Source of the DNA: JACSRF01 sp964504445
Lineage (GTDB): Bacteria > Chloroflexota > Anaerolineae > Promineifilales > Promineifilaceae
Direction: 5' to 3'
Length of the DNA stretch: 64,000 nt
Assembly: GCA_964504445.1 (NCBI GenBank)
Contig: CAZDEO010000021.1
Span: 1-64,000 of the forward strand
Below are positions 17,301-26,689 of this stretch, piece by piece (position 1 is the stretch's first letter; each line of letters begins with the position of its first letter). The notes under the pieces are model-generated. The model was not told the origin of the DNA and did not search any database. It worked only from the letters and a program-made list of their open reading frames with translations. A program made the position numbers and the translations under genes.

Positions 17301-17865
17301 GGGCTACCTGGTTCGCAGCGACCGGGTAACGGTAGAAGGGTTTGCTAACTACCCAGAACCCAGCGGCCTGACGGCCCGCCCGCCGCTGATGATGACGGTG
17401 ACGGTAAGCGTAGCCGGCGACGAAGAGCGACTTTATGTGCTAAATAACCACTTCCTGGCCCTTTCCGCCGGGGAAGAGGCCACCGAGCCCACGCGCACGG
17501 CACAGGCGGCCTGGAATGTGACGCTGATGGCGCGCATCTGGCAGCAAGACCCCACGGCGCAGTTTGTGGTGCTGGGGGACCTGAATTCCTTCTACCAGAC
17601 GCCGCCGCTAGATACCCTGCAAGGAGCGGGGTTGCGCCATGTGTATGAGTTCGTGCCCCGGCAGGCCCGCCCGTATACTTATATTTTTGAGGGTGGCGCC
17701 CAAACTCTGGACCACATTTTACTTTCGTCAGACCTGTATGCGCGGGTAACGGCCGTCACCACCCTACCCATCAATGCCGACTTTCCCCTTCCGCCCCCCG
17801 ATGACGCCACGGCGCGGCGCGTGTCGGACCATGACCCCCTCATTGTCACGCTGACCTATGAATAA
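14338..17865 (+). CDS. Lipoprotein nuclease: lamin-tail domain, OB-fold parts and EEP domain
   Basis: The 1175-residue protein starts with a lipoprotein signal (LLLLLAAC, Cys17). Domains in order: a Thr/Pro linker; a lamin-tail domain (VTISEVLLGAPGNNNREF... about 48-160); DUF11-like and OB-fold-like regions (about 210-560, including ELIGSVVGVEGVATMYTGGYF); another DUF11-like stretch; a second OB-like region; and an endonuclease/exonuclease/phosphatase domain from about 899 to the end. The EEP residues are present: ATFNVENLFD, GLQEVEN, NNHFLA, LGDLNSFY, QTLDHIL and SDHDPLIV. The architecture resembles secreted ExeM/NucH-type nucleases, which digest extracellular DNA for nutrients or biofilm turnover. 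It contains nine copies of ACGGCCGT. Confidence 0.88.
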   Translation: MKKLPLILSLLLLLAACQDAANNPSQPTPVPETVNEETAVTASPASSSADVTISEVLLGAPGNNNREFIELYNPRETAVDLQGWSLWYRSRADQEPEAVLRWTTPSEIPPLGHLLLARTGEDFGLIADAYFDVPLSNRRGGLILRDGGGNDVATLGWGEDAPPDYFAGTPAAPPTDGASLERLPGGDAGNGQDTGSNAADFAANAAPTPQNSGSPMTPAAGRRLVLHLDVPETVEPGAAFAYTVRVENPGETAVANVTVTIPIPDYFTILTLPNGTQEDGGIVQWVVGELAPGSAASADLQLQSPLTYVDTIVRGYYAEGDGVVRSYGPVQQLGMAGGALPIATARELIGSVVGVEGVATMYTGGYFAGSTGTKFYLEDDSGGIQVYVPGGMGLVQVNIGDQVRVTGKIELYRDSIELIPTNIPEDVTVLGTTNTPAPLPIAIADNENDDTVVGRLTTLEGTAVRVEEFSFSYEVDLADELGNSTLVYIEKDTGIVAEGIEVGAQYRITGITEFYSARRQIKPRVQDDIAPVYPPIVWVEQQTQNNVAPGGVLTYTITAFNYTPDTLVNVMILAPLPEETGEAWPLPTPEGVAVDAGVAGEMFWFIDSLPGNGGQVQVQYGMQVLETAVETITAPPVTLSADGLETAVTATAYTSFLGDGVPVWAIQGSNDRSPYTGQEVTTVGAVTAVFPELGGFWLQTAEPDGDPATSDAVFVLSTDLADLNGVTNLVQVSGRVRELSGQTTLEAQEVVILPGTEAAVIEAAIYDPPADAVEALLYNESLEGMLVWVAEPAVAIAPTTQYGEFALVYEKWGVDTVPRTELPTVGYLIFVDDGSSNTHANQSTLPYAVAKGDVVVDVVGPLAYTFGNYKIEPLNRPRVTPVGGERPLPALPEANANQITIATFNVENLFDTSFPHPDSPPRPSAAEYALKLNKVADAIVHMGAPTILGLQEVENVGVLETLAALDALAPYRYQAILVEGEDSRGIDVGYLVRSDRVTVEGFANYPEPSGLTARPPLMMTVTVSVAGDEERLYVLNNHFLALSAGEEATEPTRTAQAAWNVTLMARIWQQDPTAQFVVLGDLNSFYQTPPLDTLQGAGLRHVYEFVPRQARPYTYIFEGGAQTLDHILLSSDLYARVTAVTTLPINADFPLPPPDDATARRVSDHDPLIVTLTYE

Positions 17866-17924
17866 GCTTGTTGGACCCGCAAGCCACAGCTTTTGCGCAT
17901 ATGCCTGATGCCCTTTCCATAATG

Positions 17925-17939
17925 TTAACAACGTGTTAA
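17925..17939. promoter_or_regulatory. Palindrome TTAACA-n3-TGTTAA upstream of dnaA
   Basis: A perfect 6-3-6 inverted repeat with TTnACA half-sites lies shortly after the end of the nuclease gene. It is one of three such sites in the dnaA upstream region. Confidence 0.45.
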
Positions 17940-18111
17940 GGCTGATACAGAACTGTGCATTAGCGAGGGCAAAATGTGGGGTTATTACCGTAATCTGAAA
18001 AGCAACAGGCAGATATGGGGTCACAAAAACGAACGCCTGTTCCCCACATATATGGGAATTGGAGGCCGCCAGTACCCCCATAAATGGGAACGGCCGTTTC
18101 TTGTCAAGGGC

Positions 18112-18145
18112 CCAACCTTAAAAAAAACGTTTTTTTTAAGGTTGG
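18112..18145. repeat. 34 bp perfect AT-rich palindrome
   Basis: The left arm CCAACCTTAAAAAAAAC is followed directly by its exact reverse complement, with the axis at 18128/18129 and no spacer. A related partial copy (CAACCTAAAAAAATTGAACC) follows at once to 18170. It could be a cruciform, a site for a dimeric protein, a duplex-unwinding element or a bidirectional terminator-like structure. Confidence 0.85.
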
Positions 18146-18312
18146 TGCAACCTAAAAAAATTGAACCTTTTAAGGGAAAATTACACAATTTTCATTGCCC
18201 TGAGCCCTGGCCTTTGTTAGAATGTAATGACCGTTGTGGACAACCCTTCATCATTTTGAAGAGGACGATTACACTCAAGCAGGTTGTAGTACCGTACACC
18301 ATTACCGCCAGT

Positions 18313-18327
18313 TTGACATGGTGTCAA
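18313..18327. promoter_or_regulatory. Palindrome TTGACA-n3-TGTCAA
   Basis: A perfect 6-3-6 inverted repeat. Its left half is also a consensus -35 hexamer, so it could be an operator overlapping a dnaA promoter, although no good -10 was found at the right distance. Confidence 0.45.
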
Positions 18328-18423
18328 TAACTTGCAAAAAGGTATGGCAGTTAATCTTCAAGGTGACAGCGGATAACCAGCCCTGCACACAAATCACGCC
18401 TATCGTTTAGGCAACCTGTAAGT

Positions 18424-18440
18424 CTGTGAACTATTCACAG
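18424..18440. promoter_or_regulatory. Palindrome CTGTGAA-n3-TTCACAG
   Basis: A perfect 7-3-7 inverted repeat 67 bp before the dnaA start. Each arm resembles part of a DnaA box (TTCACA), so it could be a DnaA autoregulation site. Confidence 0.45.
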
Positions 18441-18506
18441 GGGGATTGCTGGCTGCTTATGTGGCCAAGTTTCTACTTGCATGGAAAAGGGAAGAGAGGT
18501 AAAGCA

Positions 18507-19880
18507 ATGATGTCACCCGCACAAGCGTGGAAAGCAACCCTTGGGGAGCTTGAATTACAAATGACCAAGGCCACTTTTAATACTTGGCTAAAGGGAGCAC
18601 GATTAATTACTTCAGAACAAAACGAATATGTCATAGGTGTCCGTAATGACTATGCCAAAGATTGGCTTGAAAATCGGCTACGCGACACCATCCTGCGTAC
18701 CTTGGCAACCATCGTAGGAAAAAAGGTGCAACTTCGTTTCGTTGTCTGGTCAGACGAATTAATTGCCCCGGCCCCGGTCGTTTTGAGTCAGGAAACAGAC
18801 CGTACACAACAGCCTGCAACAAATGGGTATTATGAAAGTGGGGATGGTGGGTATAACACCCTTAATGGCAAATTTACCTTCAGCAATTTTGTAGTAGGCT
18901 CGAGCAACCGTTTGGCGCATGCTGCAGCCCTATCTGTTGCTGAGAATCCCGGGCTTACTTATAACCCATTGTTTTTGTACGGTGGTGTGGGTTTGGGAAA
19001 AACCCATTTGCTTCATGCTATCGGGCATAAATGTATGCAAAAAGGGTTGACGGTTCGTTATATCTCCTCGGAAACGTTCACGAATGACCTGGTTCAATCC
19101 ATTCGTAATAAACAAATGGATCAGTTTCGCGACCGGTATCGCACTTTGGACGTGCTGATGATTGATGATATCCAATTTATCGCTGGCAAGGAGAGCACTC
19201 AAGAAGAGTTATTCCATACGTTTAATGAACTGCACAGTCAGGGTAGGCAGGTTGTCATTTCCAGTGACCGCCCGCCCAAGGCCATGGTGACGCTAGAAGA
19301 GCGGCTACAATCTCGCTTCGAGTGGGGGTTGATGGCCGACATTCAACAACCAGACCTGGAAACGCGCAAGGCGATTTTGCAAACGAAGGCGGAAGACAAC
19401 GATATTTATATTCCTGACCACATTTTGGAGACTATCGCCCATCACGTTCGCAAGAATATCCGCGAGCTAGAAGGGGCGCTGAACAAGGTTATGGCTTATG
19501 CGCATCTTTCGGGGCGCAGTGTGGATGAAGATCTGGTAAATATGGCGCTGGCTGATTTAATCCGGCAGCCGCCTAAGGTGACGGTGGAGCAGGTACTACA
19601 AACGGTATGTGAATATTATCAGGTGCCTATGGAGGAGCTGGTGGGTAATAGCCGCAAACGTACTGTTGCTTTTCCCCGGCAAGTTGCCATGTACTTGACG
19701 CGTACGGAAACGGCGGCTTCTCTACCGCTCATTGGCACCCACTTGGGGGATCGGGACCATTCGACGGTTTTATATGGGTACGAGAAGGTCGCTTCCGCTT
19801 TAGAAACTGATCCGAATATTCGGCGGAGCATTATGGAAATTAAGGCGCTGATGTATGACGAAGCGCGGATTGCGGCTTAA
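18507..19880 (+). CDS. dnaA: Chromosomal replication initiator DnaA
   Basis: Binds DnaA boxes at oriC and opens the duplex in its ATP form. All four domains are visible: N-terminal helicase-loading domain (MMSPAQAWKATLGELELQMTKATFNTWLKGAR), short linker, AAA+ domain with Walker A GGVGLGKTHLL, Walker B VLMIDDIQFI and sensor SSDRPPK, and the C-terminal helix-turn-helix with RDHSTVLYGYEK. From the ATG at 18507 it is 457 residues, normal for the family. An upstream ATG at 18426 would add 27 unconserved residues and overlap the palindrome. GAGAGGTAAAG precedes the chosen start. dnaN and recF do not follow. The gene ends in a strong terminator. Confidence 0.97.
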   Translation: MMSPAQAWKATLGELELQMTKATFNTWLKGARLITSEQNEYVIGVRNDYAKDWLENRLRDTILRTLATIVGKKVQLRFVVWSDELIAPAPVVLSQETDRTQQPATNGYYESGDGGYNTLNGKFTFSNFVVGSSNRLAHAAALSVAENPGLTYNPLFLYGGVGLGKTHLLHAIGHKCMQKGLTVRYISSETFTNDLVQSIRNKQMDQFRDRYRTLDVLMIDDIQFIAGKESTQEELFHTFNELHSQGRQVVISSDRPPKAMVTLEERLQSRFEWGLMADIQQPDLETRKAILQTKAEDNDIYIPDHILETIAHHVRKNIRELEGALNKVMAYAHLSGRSVDEDLVNMALADLIRQPPKVTVEQVLQTVCEYYQVPMEELVGNSRKRTVAFPRQVAMYLTRTETAASLPLIGTHLGDRDHSTVLYGYEKVASALETDPNIRRSIMEIKALMYDEARIAA

Positions 19881-19909
19881 CGGCCGTTTTGCATATCATC
19901 TGGTTTTGC

Positions 19910-19944
19910 AACAAAAAATCCGGGGATGGCCCGGATTTTTTGTT
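19910..19944. terminator. Bidirectional intrinsic terminator between dnaA and yyaL-like gene
   Basis: A perfect 15 bp stem (AACAAAAAATCCGGG with its complement, 19910-19924 and 19930-19944) has a 5 nt loop and T-runs on both strands. It serves the convergent dnaA and YyaL-like genes. Confidence 0.85.
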
Positions 19945-19954
19945 GGGTGGGTAG

Positions 19955-22009
<2,055 letters not shown>

Positions 22010-22053
22010 GAGTACCTCGTTGGGGATTTGGGGCTGCCAGGGAACTCAATTGG

Positions 22054-24051
22054 TTGCCCCTTGACACCGTGATGGTTCGCACTAAAGTTATAGGCTGTAT
22101 GGTCAAAAAACAGCCTTTTCCTCTACTTCAGTTTAGCACAGGGGGGATCATCCTGGCGATGATGCTCATTTTCTTCCCACCCTTTGCCCATGCCTTTGTG
22201 GGGGATGATTATGTGCAGCTTGATTATGTGCTGGAATTTGTGAAACGGCCGTTAGCCGTCTGGGAAATCTTTAACCCATACTGGACAGGCTGGTATTATC
22301 GCCCGCTGCAAAATGGGTGGTTTTTGCTCAACCGTACGCTGTTTGGGTATGCGCCCTTTGGCTATTACTGGCTGGGCTTGCTGGTGCATGGTCTGGCAGT
22401 TGCCATGCTGGTGGCCCTGGCGCGCAAAGTGGGTTTGCGGTGGCAAACGGCCGTAGCCTGTGGCGCACTCTTTGCCATTCAAAAACATTACGTGGACGTG
22501 GTGACGTGGATTAGCGCCATTGCCATTGTGCTGGCAGGGCTGTTTTCTATGGCGACGCTGGCGGCCTATACGAACCAGGGACGCAAGAGTAACGGCCGTT
22601 TCCTCCTCGCCACGTTCCTTTTCTTCTCACTCACTCTCCTCAGCCACGAAGAGGGGGTTTTTCTGCCTCCGTTGCTGCTGCTGTGGCGGTTTCTGCATCT
22701 GCGCCAGCCTGGGCGCACGGTGAGGCAGGTTATTCGGGCTGTACCCACAAGGGAATGGGGCTTCTTTGGCGCAACGGCCGTGCTGCTGGCTTTCTATGGC
22801 TATTTCCAAATTACCCGCACCAGTTTAACTATTTCCGTACAAGACGCGGTGGTAGCAGGTGGCTGGCAGTTGTTAGATCCCTGGTCCCTGAGTCAATTTA
22901 TCACCAATACGGTGGGCAAATTTGCGCCAATTCCGGGGCTGGCGGGCTGGCTGCTGCCCAACAGCTATGCGGTGGCTTTTTTAACGGTGGCGCTGCTGGG
23001 AATCTGGTTTTGGCGGGGAAACGGGCTGGTACGTTTGGGCATTGCCTGGGCGGCATTGCATCTGGCTTTCATTTATGTCGTTCTCTGGACGCCCAAACCA
23101 GAATTGTATGCCGGGCGACACATTTACCAGGCGTGGATTGGGCTGCTGCTAGCTTTGGGCGCGGGGATAGAGAGTTTGGCGCTGGGCAGAAGTCGGAAAG
23201 GCAGAGGGCGGAAAGGGATGGCGGGTCACGACCGTCTTCTCGCCGGCGGGCTGGGGATGCTCATTCTGGCAGCGTTGGTGAGCAGCACGAGCTATGTGCG
23301 CGATGTACAAGCTGGCTGGCTGGCTGACGTGGAGGAGGAACTCTCCGCGCGCCGCCAAATGCAGATGATGCTGCCCGAAGTAGATGAAACTATGCACATT
23401 TTTGCTTACCGCTTCCCTATTACGCCCAACTTTCTGCGCTCGGTTGTACAGGTGTGGTATGAACGGGATGAACCGTACCGGCAGCCTTTTGGCCCGCTGG
23501 CCCGATTACAGGCGCACGGGCAGGCAAACCGGAATTTTTACGTATTGGACTGGGATGGAAACGGCCGTTTGTACAACCTGATGCCGGAACTCCAGGAAAG
23601 TTCGCGGACCATTTTGGTTTGGAATACGCCAATACGAGCAGAGGTCATAATGGGTAATGCTGTTAACATCGAAGGGGCTGGTGCGCAAATTCTGAGCGTC
23701 GCCGGACCAAACGCAGACCGAAGGTTGTCCGTGAAGATTGATCCGCCTGTCGAAAATGGTTGGCGAGGGCTGGTTTATGAAGTGACTGTGCCGGAAAATG
23801 GGCGGCTACAAACGGCCGTGTGGCAGGGCGCTAGCACTGACACTGACCAATTGCGTTTTCGTCTGCGCCTGAACACTACCCACCAAAGTACCGAAACCCT
23901 GCTAGATGTAACGCTAGATTCTAACAATGACAGGTGGCAAGAGATCGAGATTCAGCTAGAAGATTTGGCGGCAACGGCCGTAACCCTACACCTGGAAGTT
24001 TCAGGAACCGGAAGTGGGTACTGGGCAAACCCCCGCATCATTACACAATAA
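22054..24051 (+). CDS. GT-C-like integral membrane protein with C-terminal ligand-binding-like domain
   Basis: The 665-residue protein has about ten membrane helices (to about residue 415). An early acidic loop motif FVGDDYVQLDYVLEF resembles the DD/ED metal site of lipid-phosphate-dependent GT-C glycosyltransferases, and WYYRPLQNGWFLLN is also typical of such proteins. The C-terminal ~230 residues are soluble, and the last part (DRRLSVKIDPP...LHLEVSGTGSGYWANPRI) looks like a carbohydrate-binding-type beta-sandwich, probably extracytoplasmic. Substrate unknown. The exact start is uncertain: ATGs at 22072 and 22099 (MVKKQPF) are equally possible and no ribosome site decides. Confidence 0.7.
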   Translation: MPLDTVMVRTKVIGCMVKKQPFPLLQFSTGGIILAMMLIFFPPFAHAFVGDDYVQLDYVLEFVKRPLAVWEIFNPYWTGWYYRPLQNGWFLLNRTLFGYAPFGYYWLGLLVHGLAVAMLVALARKVGLRWQTAVACGALFAIQKHYVDVVTWISAIAIVLAGLFSMATLAAYTNQGRKSNGRFLLATFLFFSLTLLSHEEGVFLPPLLLLWRFLHLRQPGRTVRQVIRAVPTREWGFFGATAVLLAFYGYFQITRTSLTISVQDAVVAGGWQLLDPWSLSQFITNTVGKFAPIPGLAGWLLPNSYAVAFLTVALLGIWFWRGNGLVRLGIAWAALHLAFIYVVLWTPKPELYAGRHIYQAWIGLLLALGAGIESLALGRSRKGRGRKGMAGHDRLLAGGLGMLILAALVSSTSYVRDVQAGWLADVEEELSARRQMQMMLPEVDETMHIFAYRFPITPNFLRSVVQVWYERDEPYRQPFGPLARLQAHGQANRNFYVLDWDGNGRLYNLMPELQESSRTILVWNTPIRAEVIMGNAVNIEGAGAQILSVAGPNADRRLSVKIDPPVENGWRGLVYEVTVPENGRLQTAVWQGASTDTDQLRFRLRLNTTHQSTETLLDVTLDSNNDRWQEIEIQLEDLAATAVTLHLEVSGTGSGYWANPRIITQ

Positions 24052-24113
24052 ATAACAAGCCCTCTTCTAGCGCGTCAGAGGTCAATATCGAACATACCCG
24101 CATCCAGGTTCAT

Positions 24114-26270
24114 CTATTCTTGCGGAACCCAGTGATTTATAGCAATATTTGCAGAACTCCAGATGTATGAACCACTCCAAATATATGAATCTAGCCAGGC
24201 ATAACTACTATCCAAAATATCTGCGCCACTCCAAATAAAAGCATCATTCCAAATATATGAGCCGCTCCAAATATACGAACCGCTCCAAATATACGAACCG
24301 CTCCAAATGTAAGAATCGCCAATGGCATCCAGAATGTAATAGTCACCCGTTTCCGGGTCTTGATTGGCACGACCACCATAGTGCTCTAAGTCCGCCAGAT
24401 CGAGCTCAATATTCAGCCCCAAGTTCGCACAACCATAGGCATCACTATACACCGCATCATATGCATTCACCAGCCCGGCACCCTGCTGAAAAACACTATA
24501 GGCTAACAACCCCTGCTCATCTATCGCCGGGCGGGCCGTAGCCATCAGGCGGCACTTAACATCATCGGGTGACAGTTCTGGATTTTCCTCCAGCATAAGG
24601 GCAGCAATACCGCTAACCACAGCAGCAGCCTGGGAAGTACCAGACATAACGTAATAGTCACCCATCTCGCGAAATTCGGGATGCTGAATTGCTATTTGAG
24701 ACTCTGGTGGGAGCAATGCCACCATGTGTCCGCCAGGAGCTACCACATCCGGTTTAACAAATGCTTCCATGGTGGGTCCCGCAGAAGAAAACAAAGCCAC
24801 TTTATCGTCAGAAAAATCCCCAGGCGAGTAATTGTCACTCATGGCTCCCACAGTAATTATATATGGTACGTTACCGGGTACACCAATGGACATGGGCGCA
24901 GGGCCTTGGTTGCCAGCAGCGGCGACAACCACAATCCCTTCTTGCCAGGCACGCATAACAGCCTGGTTTAGGGGGTCCTCCCAATAATATGATTGCGGCG
25001 GTGCACTAAAGGACAGGTTCAAAATTCGAATATTATATATTTCCCGATGGGCAACTATCCAGTCCAGGGCGGCAATAATATCGGCGTAATTACCAGTTCC
25101 GCTTTCATCGAAAGCCTTCACAACAACAAAACCGGTGTTTGGGGCAACTCCATTGTAAGCGCCGCTGGGGTTAGTAGAACTGTTCCCCAACACGCTGGTA
25201 ACATGTGACCCGTGACCGCTACCATCATTGCCATCAGGTACTGACCAGGCTTGTTGCTGCCCGGTTTCCACGTCATAATATTGCAAAATCCGCCGAAAGT
25301 GATTGGCATTGTTCATGAGGCCTGGATGATTGAATAAACCGGTGTCCAGCATAGCCACATTTACCCAGGAGCCTAATACCCCATCGTTATGCACCTGATC
25401 AGCACCGACCTGGCTAACGTAGTCTGAAGTGCCAATATCGCCACCAAAGGTTGCCCCATCTGCATAAAACCCAATGTCTATCTCATCAAAATATACGTAG
25501 CCGTGGAAACGATCGCCTAAACGAAACCGGATAACAGTACGCGCACTGGCGTAGGGCGCAATGTCATAGTATTCATAGTTCATCTGGCTATCTCCATCTG
25601 AACTTGAACGAATGCGTTTGAGGTTATACCATTGATTCCCACCATCATTTGAAATTTGAACCCGGAAAGCCTGGTTGCTGTAAAATCCCACATCGGTGTC
25701 ACGCCGCCATTCAAAATAGAGATATGGGTTAATGGCGTTTTCTAAATTCACTTCCCGGATCAGCGAATAATCGCCAACACCATTGCCGCCAAAGCGCAAG
25801 CAGTATGTGTGGTAACAGCCAGATTCGCTGCCAATCTGAATGTAGCCGCTGTGGGGTCCGTCAGTTTCACCGCTTTCTAGCCATGCGGTAGCCCAGCTAA
25901 AGTTCCCTTCGTTATTCGTAAAGTCTGGCTTGGTAAATGAATCGTAGGTATATAAATCTATGAGTCCGGTACCGCCGACCTGCACGATTTTATCTTTGTA
26001 AATGCGAGTAACCAGCTTTGTTTGCAGCAAATGTTGAAGCTGAGCAGGGGTAAGTTCGGCAGTGGCGGCGTTGATGATGTATAGTGGGTGGGTTATAGTG
26101 CCACCGACGGATTTCACAGCGGAAACGGCCGTTTCCACATCAACAGCCTGCACAATATATGTACCCCTTTCTACAGAAGAGGGCCTGGCGCCCAAAGCCA
26201 CGGTTATGCCCACAAAAACCAAGAGCAATGCCACAAAGTGTCTATTTCTCAACAATCTAACTGGCTCCAC
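24114..26270 (-). CDS. Secreted subtilisin-like serine protease (S8) with SYIW-repeat tail
   Basis: The complete catalytic triad is visible: Asp in VAMLDTGLFNH (about 307), His in GSGHGSHVTSVLG (about 352) and Ser in SGTSQAAAVVSG (about 543), with oxyanion Asn in AAAGNQGPA. A signal peptide precedes an inhibitor-I9-like propeptide (TYIVQAVDVETAVSAVKSVGGTITH). An insertion before the Asp motif looks like a jelly-roll module. The C-terminal ~75 residues carry tandem SYIWSG hexapeptides. The GTG at 26270 is chosen because GGAG lies 6 nt upstream and the signal peptide (VEPVRLLRNRHFVALLLVF) follows at once. The ATG at 26345 would add a Cys-rich head. Role: extracellular protein degradation or surface-protein processing. 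Confidence 0.9.
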   Translation of the reverse strand: MEPVRLLRNRHFVALLLVFVGITVALGARPSSVERGTYIVQAVDVETAVSAVKSVGGTITHPLYIINAATAELTPAQLQHLLQTKLVTRIYKDKIVQVGGTGLIDLYTYDSFTKPDFTNNEGNFSWATAWLESGETDGPHSGYIQIGSESGCYHTYCLRFGGNGVGDYSLIREVNLENAINPYLYFEWRRDTDVGFYSNQAFRVQISNDGGNQWYNLKRIRSSSDGDSQMNYEYYDIAPYASARTVIRFRLGDRFHGYVYFDEIDIGFYADGATFGGDIGTSDYVSQVGADQVHNDGVLGSWVNVAMLDTGLFNHPGLMNNANHFRRILQYYDVETGQQQAWSVPDGNDGSGHGSHVTSVLGNSSTNPSGAYNGVAPNTGFVVVKAFDESGTGNYADIIAALDWIVAHREIYNIRILNLSFSAPPQSYYWEDPLNQAVMRAWQEGIVVVAAAGNQGPAPMSIGVPGNVPYIITVGAMSDNYSPGDFSDDKVALFSSAGPTMEAFVKPDVVAPGGHMVALLPPESQIAIQHPEFREMGDYYVMSGTSQAAAVVSGIAALMLEENPELSPDDVKCRLMATARPAIDEQGLLAYSVFQQGAGLVNAYDAVYSDAYGCANLGLNIELDLADLEHYGGRANQDPETGDYYILDAIGDSYIWSGSYIWSGSYIWSGSYIWNDAFIWSGADILDSSYAWLDSYIWSGSYIWSSANIAINHWVPQE
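24252..24309. repeat. 18 bp tandem repeat encoding SYIWSG units
   Basis: About three near-identical 18 bp units (ATATACGAACCGCTCCAA and variants) lie head to tail in the 3' end of the protease gene. More diverged units reach from about 24130 to 24250. Each encodes Ser-Gly-Ser-Tyr-Ile-Trp on the minus strand. Confidence 0.85.
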
Positions 26271-26689
26271 AATGCACTCCAAATAAATACGCTTACCTGC
26301 TCCACAGATACCGCGAGCGCACAAAAAGAGACAATTGCCGCACATAAAAACAACCAGAATGATTGCCGCTCTTTCCGTTCATGTTTTCTATAAATACCTG
26401 CATTTCCACTAACTTTCGCCATTATTCCAGCGTACGAACCGTTGCCCACCAATTTTTCCGTATAGGAAATTAGTCCTACTACGTCTATAAACAACATGGC
26501 CGGTGCATTAGCACCGGCCACGTCGTCATTCTATGTCGTCAGCAAACCCTGGGGCCTGCATCTAAAAAATGTAGCGCACATACTCATTACATAAATCCTT
26601 GCTTACAAAGGATACTACCATAGGCTACATGCGAATTAAATACACCAAGACCGAAAGTTTTGGCGTGCTTCCGTGTGAATAAGTAAACC
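26271..26689. other. 419 bp spacer between protease and giant regulator
   Basis: The spacer holds the terminator-like hairpin at 26497-26520 and presumably the protease promoter. A frame of about 80 codons (26249-26489, minus) was considered but not called. No RNA gene was recognised. Confidence 0.5.
26497..26520 (-). terminator. Hairpin terminator after the giant regulator gene
   Basis: A perfect 10 bp GC-rich stem (TGGCCGGTGC and its complement) with loop ATTA lies about 170 bp past the regulator stop. On the minus strand it is followed by TGTTGTTTATAG, only a weak U-tract, so it may be a pause or a weak terminator. Confidence 0.5.

Larger units (their letters stand above)
17866..18506. 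other. oriC: Probable replication origin region upstream of dnaA
   Basis: This is a 640 bp stretch with no convincing gene before dnaA. It contains an AT-rich core (about 18110-18200), a 34 bp perfect palindrome, three palindromes with TTnACA half-sites, and candidate DnaA boxes. The best box is TTGTCCACA (complement of 18235-18243); weaker matches are CTATTCACA (18431-18439), TTATCCGCT (complement strand, near 18370) and TTCCCCACA (about 18049). Placement next to dnaA and the AT-rich element fit oriC, but the box cluster is weak and no strand-skew calculation could be made. Confidence 0.5.

Noticed and set aside
17925..17939. TTAA-N7-TTAA pattern, which matches the CtrA consensus
   Set aside because: CtrA is alphaproteobacterial and no such regulator is expected here; the pattern is explained by the TTAACA palindrome.
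17974..18330. 118-codon frame across the origin region
   Set aside because: It runs through the palindrome (KKTFFLRLVQPKKIE) and has no ribosome site or protein-like composition.
24252..24309. CRISPR-like regular repeats
   Set aside because: Units are contiguous 18 bp coding repeats without spacers and keep the protease frame.
26249..26489. Minus-strand frame MLFIDVVGLISYTEK... resembling a cyclase start, with one membrane helix
   Set aside because: No ribosome site, overlaps the chosen protease start and begins at the terminator hairpin; the likeness to cyclase motifs is only about ten residues and could be chance.
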